Positions 37,692 through 46,445 of a DNA stretch of 64,000 nucleotides are shown one piece after another (within the stretch, counting starts at the first letter, position 1; the number at the start of each line of letters is the position of its first letter). The DNA lies in the IMG/VR virus record IMGVR_UViG_3300032093_000037, positions 42,889 through 106,888 of that record. One strand, 5' to 3'. Source of the stretch: a virus. The notes under the pieces are model-generated. The model had not been told where the DNA came from. It worked only from the letters and a program-made list of their open reading frames with translations, and ran no database searches. The position numbers were made by a program, and so were the translations under genes.

Positions 37692-39770
37692 ATGGTAGAA
37701 AATTGTTATATATTATATTCTTGCGACGGAAGTTACGAACCGATCATTTCAAACTTTAGTGGGTTGAGCGCTTATTCGGCATCATACATCTCTGTAAATT
37801 CGATAGATTCAGTAACAATAGAGGAGACTTGTTTTTATGTGTTAAGTTTAGGTGTGATAGACTGTACCATAACAAACGAAATAACAATTTCAACAGGGAT
37901 AACATGCAATTGTCAATGTTATTGTTATTTTATAAGATCTGTGGTTCAAACAACTGATGTTACATATGTTAATTGTAATGATGAAATTATTGTCGATACT
38001 ATCCAAGAAGGATTAACTTATAATATTTGTAGTAAAGTTTATCCACAGTTTGATAATCAAGTACAAATCCCAATTAAATTAACTGACATTTGTGTTGATA
38101 ACCAATGTCCACCAACAATCCCAACTGTAAAACCAACAAACGAATGTGATGTTATTACTATATTCCCTATGGGAGTTACTTGTATAACACAACAACCTTC
38201 ATCAGAAAGAAATTTTGACGGGGCGGTTGAATTAGTTGTAACAGGAGGAACGCCACCTTATACTATATTTTGGGAAGTTGGAAGTTTTGCGCCAGCACTT
38301 ACTAATCTTGGTGTTGGAGAATACTCAGCATCTGTTACGGATTATTATGGTGATTTCTCAGCATTTACAACTTGTGTTTTAACTGCTGAAACTATAAATT
38401 ATTCAGGTATGTGTTTTGTATTAACAGGTGTAGTAGAGGATCAGTTAGTATACATTAATTCAGAAGTAAAAGGGTTTAAAAATACCAAACCATACTTTGA
38501 AATACAATATGGTGTAAATCTTTTGGGTTACGTTTTTTGGGACCCAAGTTCGTCGAATAAATGGTTTTTTTGTCAAACATTAGATTGTCAATTATCACCA
38601 TATAATACACTTATATTACCTGATGGATTATATCCTACAGGAACAACAGGTGATTGGCAAGTTGTTTCAGACACACCGTATTTAATTGTTGAATCAACAA
38701 TTGGTAATTGTTCGCCACCAACAATACCTAAAGAACAGTTTCCTCTTTGTGCAACAATAGTTTTAAGATCGACAAAACCTGGTTCTGCAACAATCACATC
38801 ACAGGTCCAACTTGACCCAAGTGTCGAAATAAATGGAGAACCTAGTTGGTCATCATCAACAGATCAATATGTTGTATATTGGAATAGCGGATCAACACCT
38901 GCTCAGTGGGTTATGACAGGGTTTACTAACCCATCAACATTGGTTTCAAATAATGATCCTTCATATCCGCCTGTAAGTAATTGGCAGGTTTATGGTTCAC
39001 CTGAAGTTTATAGTGTTGATATTACACAAGGTGAATGTTCAGAATCATACATTGTATTAGCGTCTGCAATTGTAAATGATGCTCTATGTGGAGACAATGG
39101 TAATATTACCGTAAGTGCTTCGGGAGGAGATGCACCATATCAATATTCAATAGACGGAGGAATATCATATCAACCATCACCAATATTTAGTAATGTTTTA
39201 CCAGGAACTTACAGTGTATTTGTAAAAGACGTAAACACAACAATAGGTTCGTTTGGACCAGTGGTAGTTAATAACATACCAACCACCATTTATAATGTAA
39301 CAATGAATGTAAATTACAATAATAATACTTTTACGTTAACCGCACCATCGTTACCTGTTGGAGCTACCTTAACAGTGGACGTGGTTATGTCATCAGTATT
39401 CAATTATTACCCACAAAGTTTAAGTCCAATACCTACATATAATAATTTTACAACTATTAATGGTGTAGGTCTTATGACAAACATTAATACGACAGCTAAT
39501 ACATATCCTTTAGGTGGACCTTGTAGTGTTCCTGGACCATTGAATAATACTCAAATTAGTAATACGTATTTAAACACAATAACATTAACAAGCGGTCAAG
39601 TTGTTACAGGTAGTACTACAAATAGTATTATTAATGCTCCTGTTACATCTTGCTCAAATGCTTTAGGGTATTATACACTATCCATAGCTAATGCAATGAT
39701 AAACAACTGTCAATGTTGTGATGCGAATCTAATTAATACGGTTCCACCAGCACCACAATCAGTTTTATAA
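37692..39770 (+). CDS. Cysteine-rich tail fibre/adhesin with SprB-type repeats
   Basis: In this 692-residue protein at least two modules fit the SprB pattern: NFDGAVELVVTGGTPPYTIF (residues ~174-193) and CGDNGNITVSASGGDAPYQY (~465-484), each followed by a L-x-x-G-x-Y-S/T turn. The N-terminal ~130 residues are cysteine-rich (CNCQCYCYF) and different. A C-terminal end with CQCCDAN closes it. Its repeats make it a relative of the 31171-33369 product, but modules are fewer. No signal peptide. It probably forms part of the host-recognition apparatus. Confidence 0.72.
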   Translation: MVENCYILYSCDGSYEPIISNFSGLSAYSASYISVNSIDSVTIEETCFYVLSLGVIDCTITNEITISTGITCNCQCYCYFIRSVVQTTDVTYVNCNDEIIVDTIQEGLTYNICSKVYPQFDNQVQIPIKLTDICVDNQCPPTIPTVKPTNECDVITIFPMGVTCITQQPSSERNFDGAVELVVTGGTPPYTIFWEVGSFAPALTNLGVGEYSASVTDYYGDFSAFTTCVLTAETINYSGMCFVLTGVVEDQLVYINSEVKGFKNTKPYFEIQYGVNLLGYVFWDPSSSNKWFFCQTLDCQLSPYNTLILPDGLYPTGTTGDWQVVSDTPYLIVESTIGNCSPPTIPKEQFPLCATIVLRSTKPGSATITSQVQLDPSVEINGEPSWSSSTDQYVVYWNSGSTPAQWVMTGFTNPSTLVSNNDPSYPPVSNWQVYGSPEVYSVDITQGECSESYIVLASAIVNDALCGDNGNITVSASGGDAPYQYSIDGGISYQPSPIFSNVLPGTYSVFVKDVNTTIGSFGPVVVNNIPTTIYNVTMNVNYNNNTFTLTAPSLPVGATLTVDVVMSSVFNYYPQSLSPIPTYNNFTTINGVGLMTNINTTANTYPLGGPCSVPGPLNNTQISNTYLNTITLTSGQVVTGSTTNSIINAPVTSCSNALGYYTLSIANAMINNCQCCDANLINTVPPAPQSVL

Positions 39771-39784
39771 ATTGAATATAAGAA

Positions 39785-39792
39785 TATTTACA
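39785..39792 (+). promoter_or_regulatory. TATTTACA, variant of the late-promoter-like motif
   Basis: TATTTACA ends 4 bases before the ATG at 39797. It departs from TATTTAT at one position, so it is a weaker member of the set. Confidence 0.35.
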
Positions 39793-39796
39793 ATAA

Positions 39797-42301
39797 ATGG
39801 CTTACATAATTAAAAATACATCTGGTTTAGTTAACACTCGTGTAACGGATACAGGTAGACAAAAAATGTCTGAAGGTAATTTTAATATCTTGTACTTTGC
39901 AGTAGGGGATAGTGAAGTTTCATACAATGAATTACCATCAACATACAATCAGGCTAATACTGTTGTATTAGAGCCACAGTTCAATGCGCAGAATAGTTCA
40001 GGTGTTCCTGAGTCAAATAGACAGTACATCAAATATCCATATTTAGTTGATGAGGGACAAACAAACATATATGGTATTCCTTTTATGGATTCAGGTATTG
40101 AATCTGTTTATAATAGAGCAGCCATGAGAGGATTTTTCACAGGAAATACAACAGCGTCTACTATAGATTGGAAAGCATTAGTTAACAACACATATGTTAT
40201 CACACCAAATTATGTAGTTAATATGTCTACGTTGAACGGAACAAATCAAATAAGTGTACAAAGAATGGACTGTAACGTTCAAAATAATAATACACCTAAT
40301 GTTGGAGATTTTATAACAATATATTACGATGGAAGGGCAGAAACTGATTGTTCTTGTACTAATTTCCCTACACCAACACCTACACCTTCATTGTATAGTA
40401 CACCAACACCTACACCAACACCAACAGGTACAAATTCAATACCATGTGCTTCACCAACACCAACACCTTCACCAACGCATACACCATGTTTAACACCAAC
40501 ACCAAGTGCTCAATGTCCCGTACCACCACCACCTGATTGTTTGAAAGATGTGGTAAGTTGTTTTTCAATTTTAACTTATAGAATTGTTGAAGTTTGTGGT
40601 GATGTTTTAACGTTAGATAGAGAGACACCTGATTTTACAAATTTATCTATTGATTGTTGGGCGAGAACATTAATTTATCCACCACAGATGGTTCCTTTGT
40701 ATGATAGTTTTACACCTGAACCACATTGGAGTAAAAGTGTGATTGACTTCGAATCGGTTTGTGATACTGATCAGTTTGATGTTAAAATATGGAATATGAA
40801 CATTCCTTGGACTGAGAGTCCTGCTGGTTTAGCGTCGGCTCAATTTCAAGACTATACAAAATTTGGTTCTATTAATTATATAGGACAAAAAGAATATTTT
40901 GGATACACTTCATCTGATGGTCAAACATCTACGGACGATGTGTATTACTACAATTCTTTTGGTGAAAAAATTGTAGTTACACCTGAAGAACAAAAAACTA
41001 TAGCAATTATACACTATACTAACCAAACCATTGATTTCTTCTATGGTGAAAAATTTGCATTAGAACCATACGACACTCAAAACCCTGAGAACACCCAAGG
41101 TCAAGCAAGAAATTTCAAGTTACATATGCCAACAATAATGTGGCATAAAAATCCTGAATGTTGTTTTGGACAAACGTTTTGGGTTGATCCTCCTGGATTT
41201 GACAATCAAAATTTATTTCAAGTTCAATATACTAAATCTAAGATTTCACAACAAATGAATCAACCTGGACTTAGGTATTATAATCTTTGGGATACATTTG
41301 CACAACCTAATGGTCAACCAAGTAGAGTAGGTAAAGTTTACCCCGATTCAAAACTAATTGTTATTGACGACGAAGAATTGGTGGCCGCTCTATCATATAA
41401 ATCAAATAGAAACTGGACATTACCGGCACCACAAGTGTCTTTAATAACACCAAACACGTGTGGAACTTCAAATACTACAGGTGTTTTGACAGGAGGAGGA
41501 GAAACACTTTGGGTGACTTATAGATTATCAAATTCAAACACATTTACAAATTCATTACATAGTAATTACTACACAAGTGTCGTTGGAACTGAAAATGTCT
41601 GTTCACCTGAAACACCAAAGAATGTTGCAATTAGATTTGGTGGAGATTTCCCATGTTTAGTACAACCTGGATTCTCACCAACAACTACAACCACAACATT
41701 TAATCCTGTAACCACATCAACAACTACAATTAATCCACCATATACAACAACTACAACAACTCAGTGTCCTGTATGTACTGTTCCTGCTGGATTCTACGCA
41801 CAACAGTTCCAAGTATTGGCTCAAAAAACATTATCGGGAGTAAGACCTGATCCGGCACAATGGAGGTTAATTGATTTTACAAGTCAAATTGAACAATACT
41901 TCATTAATGGTTATGTAACGCAAGAATCTTTAACTGCAACTACTTTTGTTGTGACTGCAGAAAATTATGGAAGTGCACCTATATACAATCTAAACAATTA
42001 CATAAGTTTAGTTCCTAATGGTGCTACAGGACAACAATTAAATTTTGGTGATGAATACTATTTCTACGGTAATTTAGAAACCGACATTCAAGCAACATTG
42101 TATGAGATGAAATATAAAATTAACTTAAGTGATAATGAATTCTTACTCTCTCAAAACCCAACTTGGACCCAAGGAACACCATCTTATGTTACAGAAATCG
42201 CTCTTTTAGATGAAAATAAAGATGTTTTAGTTATGTCTAAAATGCAATCACCTATCTTAAGACAAGGAATTCAACAGTACGTTATCAAATTAGATTTCTA
42301 A
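39797..42301 (+). CDS. Tail/fibre structural protein with Pro-Thr and poly-Thr linkers
   Basis: The 834-residue protein starts with a conserved-looking domain (MAYIIKNTSGLVNTRVTDTG, then FNILYFAVGDSEVSY) of a type that occurs in phage tail proteins. A linker of repeated P-T-P-T-P (about residues 190-240) and a second Thr-rich linker (about 628-658, TTTTTTFNPVTT) separate three globular regions. The Thr linkers closely resemble those of the minus-strand fibre protein at 43023-44276. Pro-Thr linkers usually make stiff, extended, protease-resistant spacers and could be O-glycosylated by the enzyme encoded at 36694. The gene ends the plus-strand fibre block. Confidence 0.7.
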   Translation: MAYIIKNTSGLVNTRVTDTGRQKMSEGNFNILYFAVGDSEVSYNELPSTYNQANTVVLEPQFNAQNSSGVPESNRQYIKYPYLVDEGQTNIYGIPFMDSGIESVYNRAAMRGFFTGNTTASTIDWKALVNNTYVITPNYVVNMSTLNGTNQISVQRMDCNVQNNNTPNVGDFITIYYDGRAETDCSCTNFPTPTPTPSLYSTPTPTPTPTGTNSIPCASPTPTPSPTHTPCLTPTPSAQCPVPPPPDCLKDVVSCFSILTYRIVEVCGDVLTLDRETPDFTNLSIDCWARTLIYPPQMVPLYDSFTPEPHWSKSVIDFESVCDTDQFDVKIWNMNIPWTESPAGLASAQFQDYTKFGSINYIGQKEYFGYTSSDGQTSTDDVYYYNSFGEKIVVTPEEQKTIAIIHYTNQTIDFFYGEKFALEPYDTQNPENTQGQARNFKLHMPTIMWHKNPECCFGQTFWVDPPGFDNQNLFQVQYTKSKISQQMNQPGLRYYNLWDTFAQPNGQPSRVGKVYPDSKLIVIDDEELVAALSYKSNRNWTLPAPQVSLITPNTCGTSNTTGVLTGGGETLWVTYRLSNSNTFTNSLHSNYYTSVVGTENVCSPETPKNVAIRFGGDFPCLVQPGFSPTTTTTTFNPVTTSTTTINPPYTTTTTTQCPVCTVPAGFYAQQFQVLAQKTLSGVRPDPAQWRLIDFTSQIEQYFINGYVTQESLTATTFVVTAENYGSAPIYNLNNYISLVPNGATGQQLNFGDEYYFYGNLETDIQATLYEMKYKINLSDNEFLLSQNPTWTQGTPSYVTEIALLDENKDVLVMSKMQSPILRQGIQQYVIKLDF

Positions 42302-42355
42302 TAAAACTACAATTTTTATCTTCATAGTTTATAATATAAATAAAATAATAGTTTT

Positions 42356-42964
42356 ATGGCAAAAAATTTAAAAAACTCCCCCAAAGTTTTGGGTCTTGAT
42401 ATTTCCACAAAAACCATAGGGTGGGCATTGTTTGATATTAAAACACAAGAATTACTTGAATTAACTCACATCTCACCAAGACCAAAAATGGAAAAAGATG
42501 AGGATGATAAATTAAAAGAATTATTGTTGAAATCAGAAATATTTGCCGAAAAACTTAAACAATATAAAGATTTAGGAATTGTTAGAATTATCATAGAAGA
42601 ACCACTTTTGAATTCTAATAACATTTATACAATACAAACACTATTAAGATTTAATAGTTTTGTGTTTAAAGAAATCTATAATATAATGGGAATTGTTCCT
42701 GAATTTATTTCAACTTACAACTCAAGAAAATTTGCATTCCCAGATTTAGTTCAAGAAAACGATAAGAAAAAATTTGTATTATTTGGTGGATTACCAAAAG
42801 ACGTGGATAAGAAAATGATCATTTGGGAAAAAGTTGCAAAAAGAGAACCCCAAATTACATGGCATTATACAAAAAACAATACATTAAAGAAAGAAAATTT
42901 TGATCAAACAGACGCCTATACTTGTGTTTTAGGATTTATGAGATCAAAAGAAATTTGGAAATAA
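42356..42964 (+). CDS. RuvC-like Holliday junction resolvase
   Basis: The 202-residue protein has the RNase H-fold of RuvC-type resolvases: D15 in VLGLDISTKTIGWAL, E81/E82 in RIIIEEPLL, and D183/D186 in NFDQTDAYTCVLGF, matching the D-E-D-D catalytic set. Length fits RuvC (about 170-200). It would resolve branched DNA from recombination-dependent replication before packaging, the job of endonuclease VII (gp49) in T4; no gp49-like gene is seen here. The gene is separate from other replication genes, lying between the fibre block and a convergent minus-strand cassette, with a terminator directly downstream. Confidence 0.85.
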   Translation: MAKNLKNSPKVLGLDISTKTIGWALFDIKTQELLELTHISPRPKMEKDEDDKLKELLLKSEIFAEKLKQYKDLGIVRIIIEEPLLNSNNIYTIQTLLRFNSFVFKEIYNIMGIVPEFISTYNSRKFAFPDLVQENDKKKFVLFGGLPKDVDKKMIIWEKVAKREPQITWHYTKNNTLKKENFDQTDAYTCVLGFMRSKEIWK

Positions 42965-42989
42965 TATCTTTTATATAACCGATAATTTG

Positions 42990-43021
42990 AAATATCGTCT
43001 TTTTAGACGATATTTTTTTTT
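42990..43021 (+). terminator. Rho-independent terminator between convergent genes
   Basis: AAATATCGTCT (42990-43000), loop TTTT, AGACGATATTT (43005-43015), then a T-run to 43021. It serves the plus-strand resolvase gene and abuts the stop of the minus-strand fibre gene at 43023. An A-rich left flank might let it act weakly on the minus strand too. Confidence 0.9.
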
Positions 43022-43022
43022 A

Positions 43023-44276
43023 TTAACAAATTGCGCCTGTATCTGTAGCGGTAAAGTTAGGTGAAGTTGACGTTGGAATTGTAATTGAACAAACGTAAAC
43101 GGATGTATAACCGTTTAATCCACCTGTAGATACTGTTCCATCACACTCGTAGTAGTCATATTTAACAAAACTTGGACTATTATTCTCAACGTACCATCTT
43201 GTAAGGATACAAGGAGGTAAAGTTGTAGTTGTGGTTGTAGTACTTGTTGATGTTGTGGTCGTAGTTGGTTGTATATTAGAAAAACAAGCTAAACAAGAAC
43301 CATCAACTCTTGAACCTATTTCAGTTAATAATACAACTGTGTCAACCCCACTTATGTTTTCAAACAAACCTTCAAATGTAACACAAGTTTGTTGACCGTT
43401 AATTTCTGCAAAATATACGTAATTTTCTAAAGGAGTATTTCCTGAAATTAAAACTAAATCTGAAGTATAATAATCTACACCATTGAAACAATCACTAAAT
43501 CTTTTACTATTAGCACATTGAATTACTTCAGTAAACGTATTGAATATAACTTCGCCTGAAAAATTACAAGGATAGTTAATAGTTGTTGTGGTAGTCGTTG
43601 TTGGTGCTATTGTGGTTGTAGTTGTGGTATATGTGACCGCAATAGCCGTAATTGACTTTCCACTACAAGGATTAGGAAGTACTGTTGTCGTAGTAGTCGT
43701 TGTGGGGGCTGCTGTAGTTGTTGTAGTTGTTGTAGGAACTAAACAATCAAAAATGGCGCTAAAATCAAATGTAGCACATGGATCCACAGTTGTGGTTGTT
43801 GTTACACAAATTCCGGTATACGCTACCGTGTCGTCAAAATCAGGACAATCTGATGTGCTTCCAAAAGGACCAAACTGATCACATGGGTCACCTAAGTTTT
43901 GTGCTAAACACCATCTTGTTTCACCTGTTGAATAAAACATGAAATATCCGGTGGTTTGACCTGTAAAATAAGATTCACCATCGTAAATTCCTGCTAACTG
44001 ATAAGTGTCATCATAATTAGTGTCGTTTTCAACACAAAAAAACTGAGGACAAGTACAACCTGAACTACCAATAATTGTACCTGAACCATCTATATCATAT
44101 ACATCTATACCATCTGAATAGTATGATAGTAATGCTGGACTACTACATATTGAGTCTAAATAAACAATGTCACCTACAGTTAAACCACTACCATAAAGAG
44201 TAAAACTCAAAGTAGATCCACAGGAACTGTTAGGGTCTGAGGCGGATGAAAATAAACCTAAATTATTACAAGACAT
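43023..44276 (-). CDS. Minus-strand fibre-type protein with poly-Thr linkers
   Basis: The 417-residue product is cysteine-rich and divided by at least four Thr-rich linkers (for example APTTTTTTTVLP), at about residues 160, 181-200, 218-238 and 340-356. Globular parts between them include QLAGIYDGESYFTGQTTGYF and CLAQNLGDPCDQFGPF (around residue 115-150), a small repeat-type module. The linkers match those of the 39797-42301 protein. Start is the ATG at 44276, one base from the end of the upstream small gene, so the two form an operon. A short fibre or capsid/tail decoration is likely; the precise role is unknown. Confidence 0.7.
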   Translation of the reverse strand: MSCNNLGLFSSASDPNSSCGSTLSFTLYGSGLTVGDIVYLDSICSSPALLSYYSDGIDVYDIDGSGTIIGSSGCTCPQFFCVENDTNYDDTYQLAGIYDGESYFTGQTTGYFMFYSTGETRWCLAQNLGDPCDQFGPFGSTSDCPDFDDTVAYTGICVTTTTTVDPCATFDFSAIFDCLVPTTTTTTTAAPTTTTTTTVLPNPCSGKSITAIAVTYTTTTTTIAPTTTTTTTINYPCNFSGEVIFNTFTEVIQCANSKRFSDCFNGVDYYTSDLVLISGNTPLENYVYFAEINGQQTCVTFEGLFENISGVDTVVLLTEIGSRVDGSCLACFSNIQPTTTTTSTSTTTTTTTLPPCILTRWYVENNSPSFVKYDYYECDGTVSTGGLNGYTSVYVCSITIPTSTSPNFTATDTGAIC

Positions 44277-44277
44277 A

Positions 44278-44499
44278 TTATATCAACAAATTTTCTTCAA
44301 CCAAACAATTATTACTATCAACTGATTTTACACCTACCGAACCCATACCTTCTAAAATATACGGAAGATCAAAAACATATGGGATTTGACCCGATGTTAT
44401 TGTATCTATGTAAATACAAGTTGTGTAACCTGTATCACATGTGTAAATGTCAAAAGGTGAAGAACCGCTTAAACCAGTAATTGTAATTTGTGTTGGCAT
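44278..44499 (-). CDS. Small fibre-associated protein, paralogue of the 33370-33666 product
   Basis: The 73-residue protein shares with the 98-residue protein at 33370-33666 the start MP-x-Q-x-TI, a PF-x-x-x-x-CD and C-x-YI pair, a P-x-x-F-x-LP block and D-S-x-x-CLVEE near the end. It is first in a two-gene minus-strand operon, preceded on that strand by TATTTATT. As the larger paralogue also neighbours a fibre protein, the family probably assembles with or caps fibres. Confidence 0.65.
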   Translation of the reverse strand: MPTQITITGLSGSSPFDIYTCDTGYTTCIYIDTITSGQIPYVFDLPYILEGMGSVGVKSVDSNNCLVEENLLI

Positions 44500-44505
44500 A
44501 TCAAC

Positions 44506-44513
44506 AATAAATA
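44506..44513 (-). promoter_or_regulatory. TATTTATT late-promoter-like motif (minus strand)
   Basis: On the minus strand TATTTATT ends 6 bases before the ATG at 44499. That the motif turns with the gene supports a directional role. Confidence 0.5.
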
Positions 44514-44561
44514 TAAAAGAACATGAAAGTTTGTGTAGTTGATGTATTGAAAGTTTATGAT

Positions 44562-44570
44562 TATATTATA
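44562..44570 (+). promoter_or_regulatory. TATATTATA motif upstream of primase gene
   Basis: TATATTATA ends 4 bases before the ATG at 44575. The same nonamer precedes the zinc-ribbon gene at 46446. It could be a -10 element of a second promoter class used by replication genes; evidence is only two copies. Confidence 0.3.
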
Positions 44571-44574
44571 GGAG

Positions 44575-45474
44575 ATGGAAGAAAATGAAGCGTTAGTTGA
44601 GTTATTGGAGGAAGTTCTTGGTGATCACGGACTTCATTACCCCAATCGGGGACAAATTTCCTTCAACTGCCCCGTATGTGATGACGGTAGAAATAAACAT
44701 AATATGGAGGTCAATTACATAGATAATGTCTATAAGTGTTGGTCCTGCGGTGATAGTGAGGGTACGCACGGAGCATTAGGTAGAATTTTTGATAAATACG
44801 GAAATAAAAAACAAAAAAAACTTTATAATGTTCTAAAACCTGAAACCGTTGTAAAGAGAGAAAAAAAGAAAAAAACGATGAAACTCCCTGAGGGTTTTAC
44901 GTTGTTCAAAGACTCAAGTCCGGTATATCCTGTGAGAAGACAAGCCATGAATTATCTTAAAAATCGTGGGATCACAGACGAGATGATAGAAAAGTTTGGT
45001 ATTGGATTTTGTGATAAAGGGGATCATGCTGGTCGAATTGTAATCCCATCATACAATACAAAAGGTGAGTTGAATTATTATATTGCGAGAAGTTGGAACC
45101 CAATGTCTCGTGCTAAATATAAAAATCCTGAAGCCGAAAAAGACAAAATTATATTTTGGGAAAATCTAATTGATTGGAACAAAGACATTTATTTGGTGGA
45201 AGGTGCGTTCGATGGGTTATTCGTAGATAACCCAATTCCAATGTTAGGTAAACACATGTCAGAACTTTTGTTTGAGACGATATACAAAAAGGCAAAGGCT
45301 GATATAATTATTTGTTTAGATGCTGATGCTTGGGAAAACGCAGTTAAACTATACCACGAATTACATGGTGGTGAATTATGGGGTAGAATTAAAATAATAA
45401 AACTACCTGACGATAAAGATATTGCCGACCTACGAGGTGAAATAAAAGAAGAATACTATCATATTATAAGATAA
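44575..45474 (+). CDS. 61: DNA primase, gp61-like (zinc finger plus TOPRIM)
   Basis: The 299-residue protein makes RNA primers with the gp41-type helicase. The zinc-binding region has C32-x2-C35 (NCPVCDDGRN) and C55-x2-C58 (YKCWSCGD). The middle shows MNYLKNRGITDEMIEKFGIG, the RepB-like segment of DnaG-type primases. The TOPRIM domain follows with YLVEGAFDGLFVD (acidic E) and IIICLDADAWENA (D-x-D). Length is near that of T4 gp61 (342). The last base overlaps the next gene (TAATGG). GGAG touches the ATG, too close to act as a normal Shine-Dalgarno site. Confidence 0.9.
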   Translation: MEENEALVELLEEVLGDHGLHYPNRGQISFNCPVCDDGRNKHNMEVNYIDNVYKCWSCGDSEGTHGALGRIFDKYGNKKQKKLYNVLKPETVVKREKKKKTMKLPEGFTLFKDSSPVYPVRRQAMNYLKNRGITDEMIEKFGIGFCDKGDHAGRIVIPSYNTKGELNYYIARSWNPMSRAKYKNPEAEKDKIIFWENLIDWNKDIYLVEGAFDGLFVDNPIPMLGKHMSELLFETIYKKAKADIIICLDADAWENAVKLYHELHGGELWGRIKIIKLPDDKDIADLRGEIKEEYYHIIR

Positions 45475-46337
45475 TGGATTTAAAAAAAATTGCACAAGAA
45501 ATTAGGGACATCATTTCTGAAAGACAAAAAGAGTTCCAACTTACCTTTGAAGAGGAAAGTCACAAATATACAATGTTGGATAAAGATGGAAATTTAAAAT
45601 CAGATTTTCCATCGGTATCTAAAGTTATGAAAATATTTTATGACGACTTTCCAACGGAACAAGCGGCGTATAACAAAGCCGGTGGTGATCCTGATGAGGC
45701 CGAAAGATTAATGGAAGAGTGGGCGGAAGCCGGTAGAAAATCAACAAACTTGGGATCTCGTTGTCACTTCTTTTTGGAAGAACATACACTAAAAGAATTT
45801 GGAGTTGAGAAAATTGTACGACAACCAATATTTGATTGTGATGCAGAACAGATCATTAAGAGTGATACTATGATTATGGCTGGTAAGCATTACATAGAAC
45901 TTCTTAAAGAAAGAGGATGTATATTAATTGATACAGAAATGGTTTTAGGTCATCCTGACTTAGGTTATACAGGACAACCCGATAAGGTGTGGTTAGTCAT
46001 TGGAACAAACGGGAATCTTGGTATTTTAATAACGGATTGGAAATCTAACAAACCAAAGAATTTTGCGGTTACCCGTTATACTAAAAAAATGAAACAACCA
46101 TTTGAAGACTTACCTGATAATGCTTTAGGTCACTACAATACCCAGTTACCTTTTTATGGTAAGTTACTTTTGAAAATGTTAGAAGGAACTAAATATGAAA
46201 ACATACAACTATTAGGTTGTATTATCGTTTTGATTACTGAAGAAAGAGAGTACCATGAGTACCGAGTATCCAAAAAAACGATGAATACTATTTTAGAAAT
46301 GGACATGAAACAATATTTGACTAAAATTAATAAATAA
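45474..46337 (+). CDS. PD-(D/E)XK nuclease, RecB/Cas4-like
   Basis: In this 287-residue protein, GYTGQPDKVWL (D170) and ITDWKSNK (D188-x-K190) form the PD-(D/E)XK core, with an upstream GSRCHFFLEEH helix (residue ~95) and a downstream GHYNTQLPFYGKLLL helix with the Q-x3-Y pattern of RecB-type nucleases. Such enzymes process DNA ends, often 5'-3'. It overlaps the primase gene by one base, so it is made with it. T4 has no direct counterpart; it could be an exonuclease in recombination or host DNA breakdown. The cysteines needed for a Cas4-type iron-sulphur cluster are not arranged as expected, so I would not call it Cas4. Confidence 0.8.
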   Translation: MDLKKIAQEIRDIISERQKEFQLTFEEESHKYTMLDKDGNLKSDFPSVSKVMKIFYDDFPTEQAAYNKAGGDPDEAERLMEEWAEAGRKSTNLGSRCHFFLEEHTLKEFGVEKIVRQPIFDCDAEQIIKSDTMIMAGKHYIELLKERGCILIDTEMVLGHPDLGYTGQPDKVWLVIGTNGNLGILITDWKSNKPKNFAVTRYTKKMKQPFEDLPDNALGHYNTQLPFYGKLLLKMLEGTKYENIQLLGCIIVLITEEREYHEYRVSKKTMNTILEMDMKQYLTKINK

Positions 46338-46350
46338 ACTATTATTGAGT

Positions 46351-46443
46351 ATGACACTAACAATAACACCTACTTGGGTAACAACAACTAGTTGGGACCA
46401 ATTATTACCTATTAAAGTAAAAATAAACTATATTATAAAATAA
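46351..46443 (+). CDS. Possible 30-residue peptide
   Basis: An ATG-started frame of 30 codons (MTLTITPTWVTT start) fills most of the 108-base gap after the nuclease gene and ends 2 bases before the next start. Codon spacing is operon-like, but the length is too short to judge and there is no recognisable family. It may be non-coding leader. Confidence 0.25.
   Translation: MTLTITPTWVTTTSWDQLLPIKVKINYIIK
46429..46437 (+). promoter_or_regulatory. TATATTATA motif upstream of zinc-ribbon gene
   Basis: This repeats the nonamer found before the primase gene and ends 8 bases before the ATG at 46446. Confidence 0.3.
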
Positions 46444-46445
46444 AA

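Noticed and set aside
43588-43878. Plus-strand poly-Val frame opposite the Thr-rich fibre gene
   Set aside because: It is the complement of the Thr codons (ACA/ACT) of the real minus-strand gene.
45474-46337. Cas4 or CRISPR-associated nuclease
   Set aside because: No repeat array or other cas gene is present and the iron-sulphur cysteine pattern of Cas4 is not visible.
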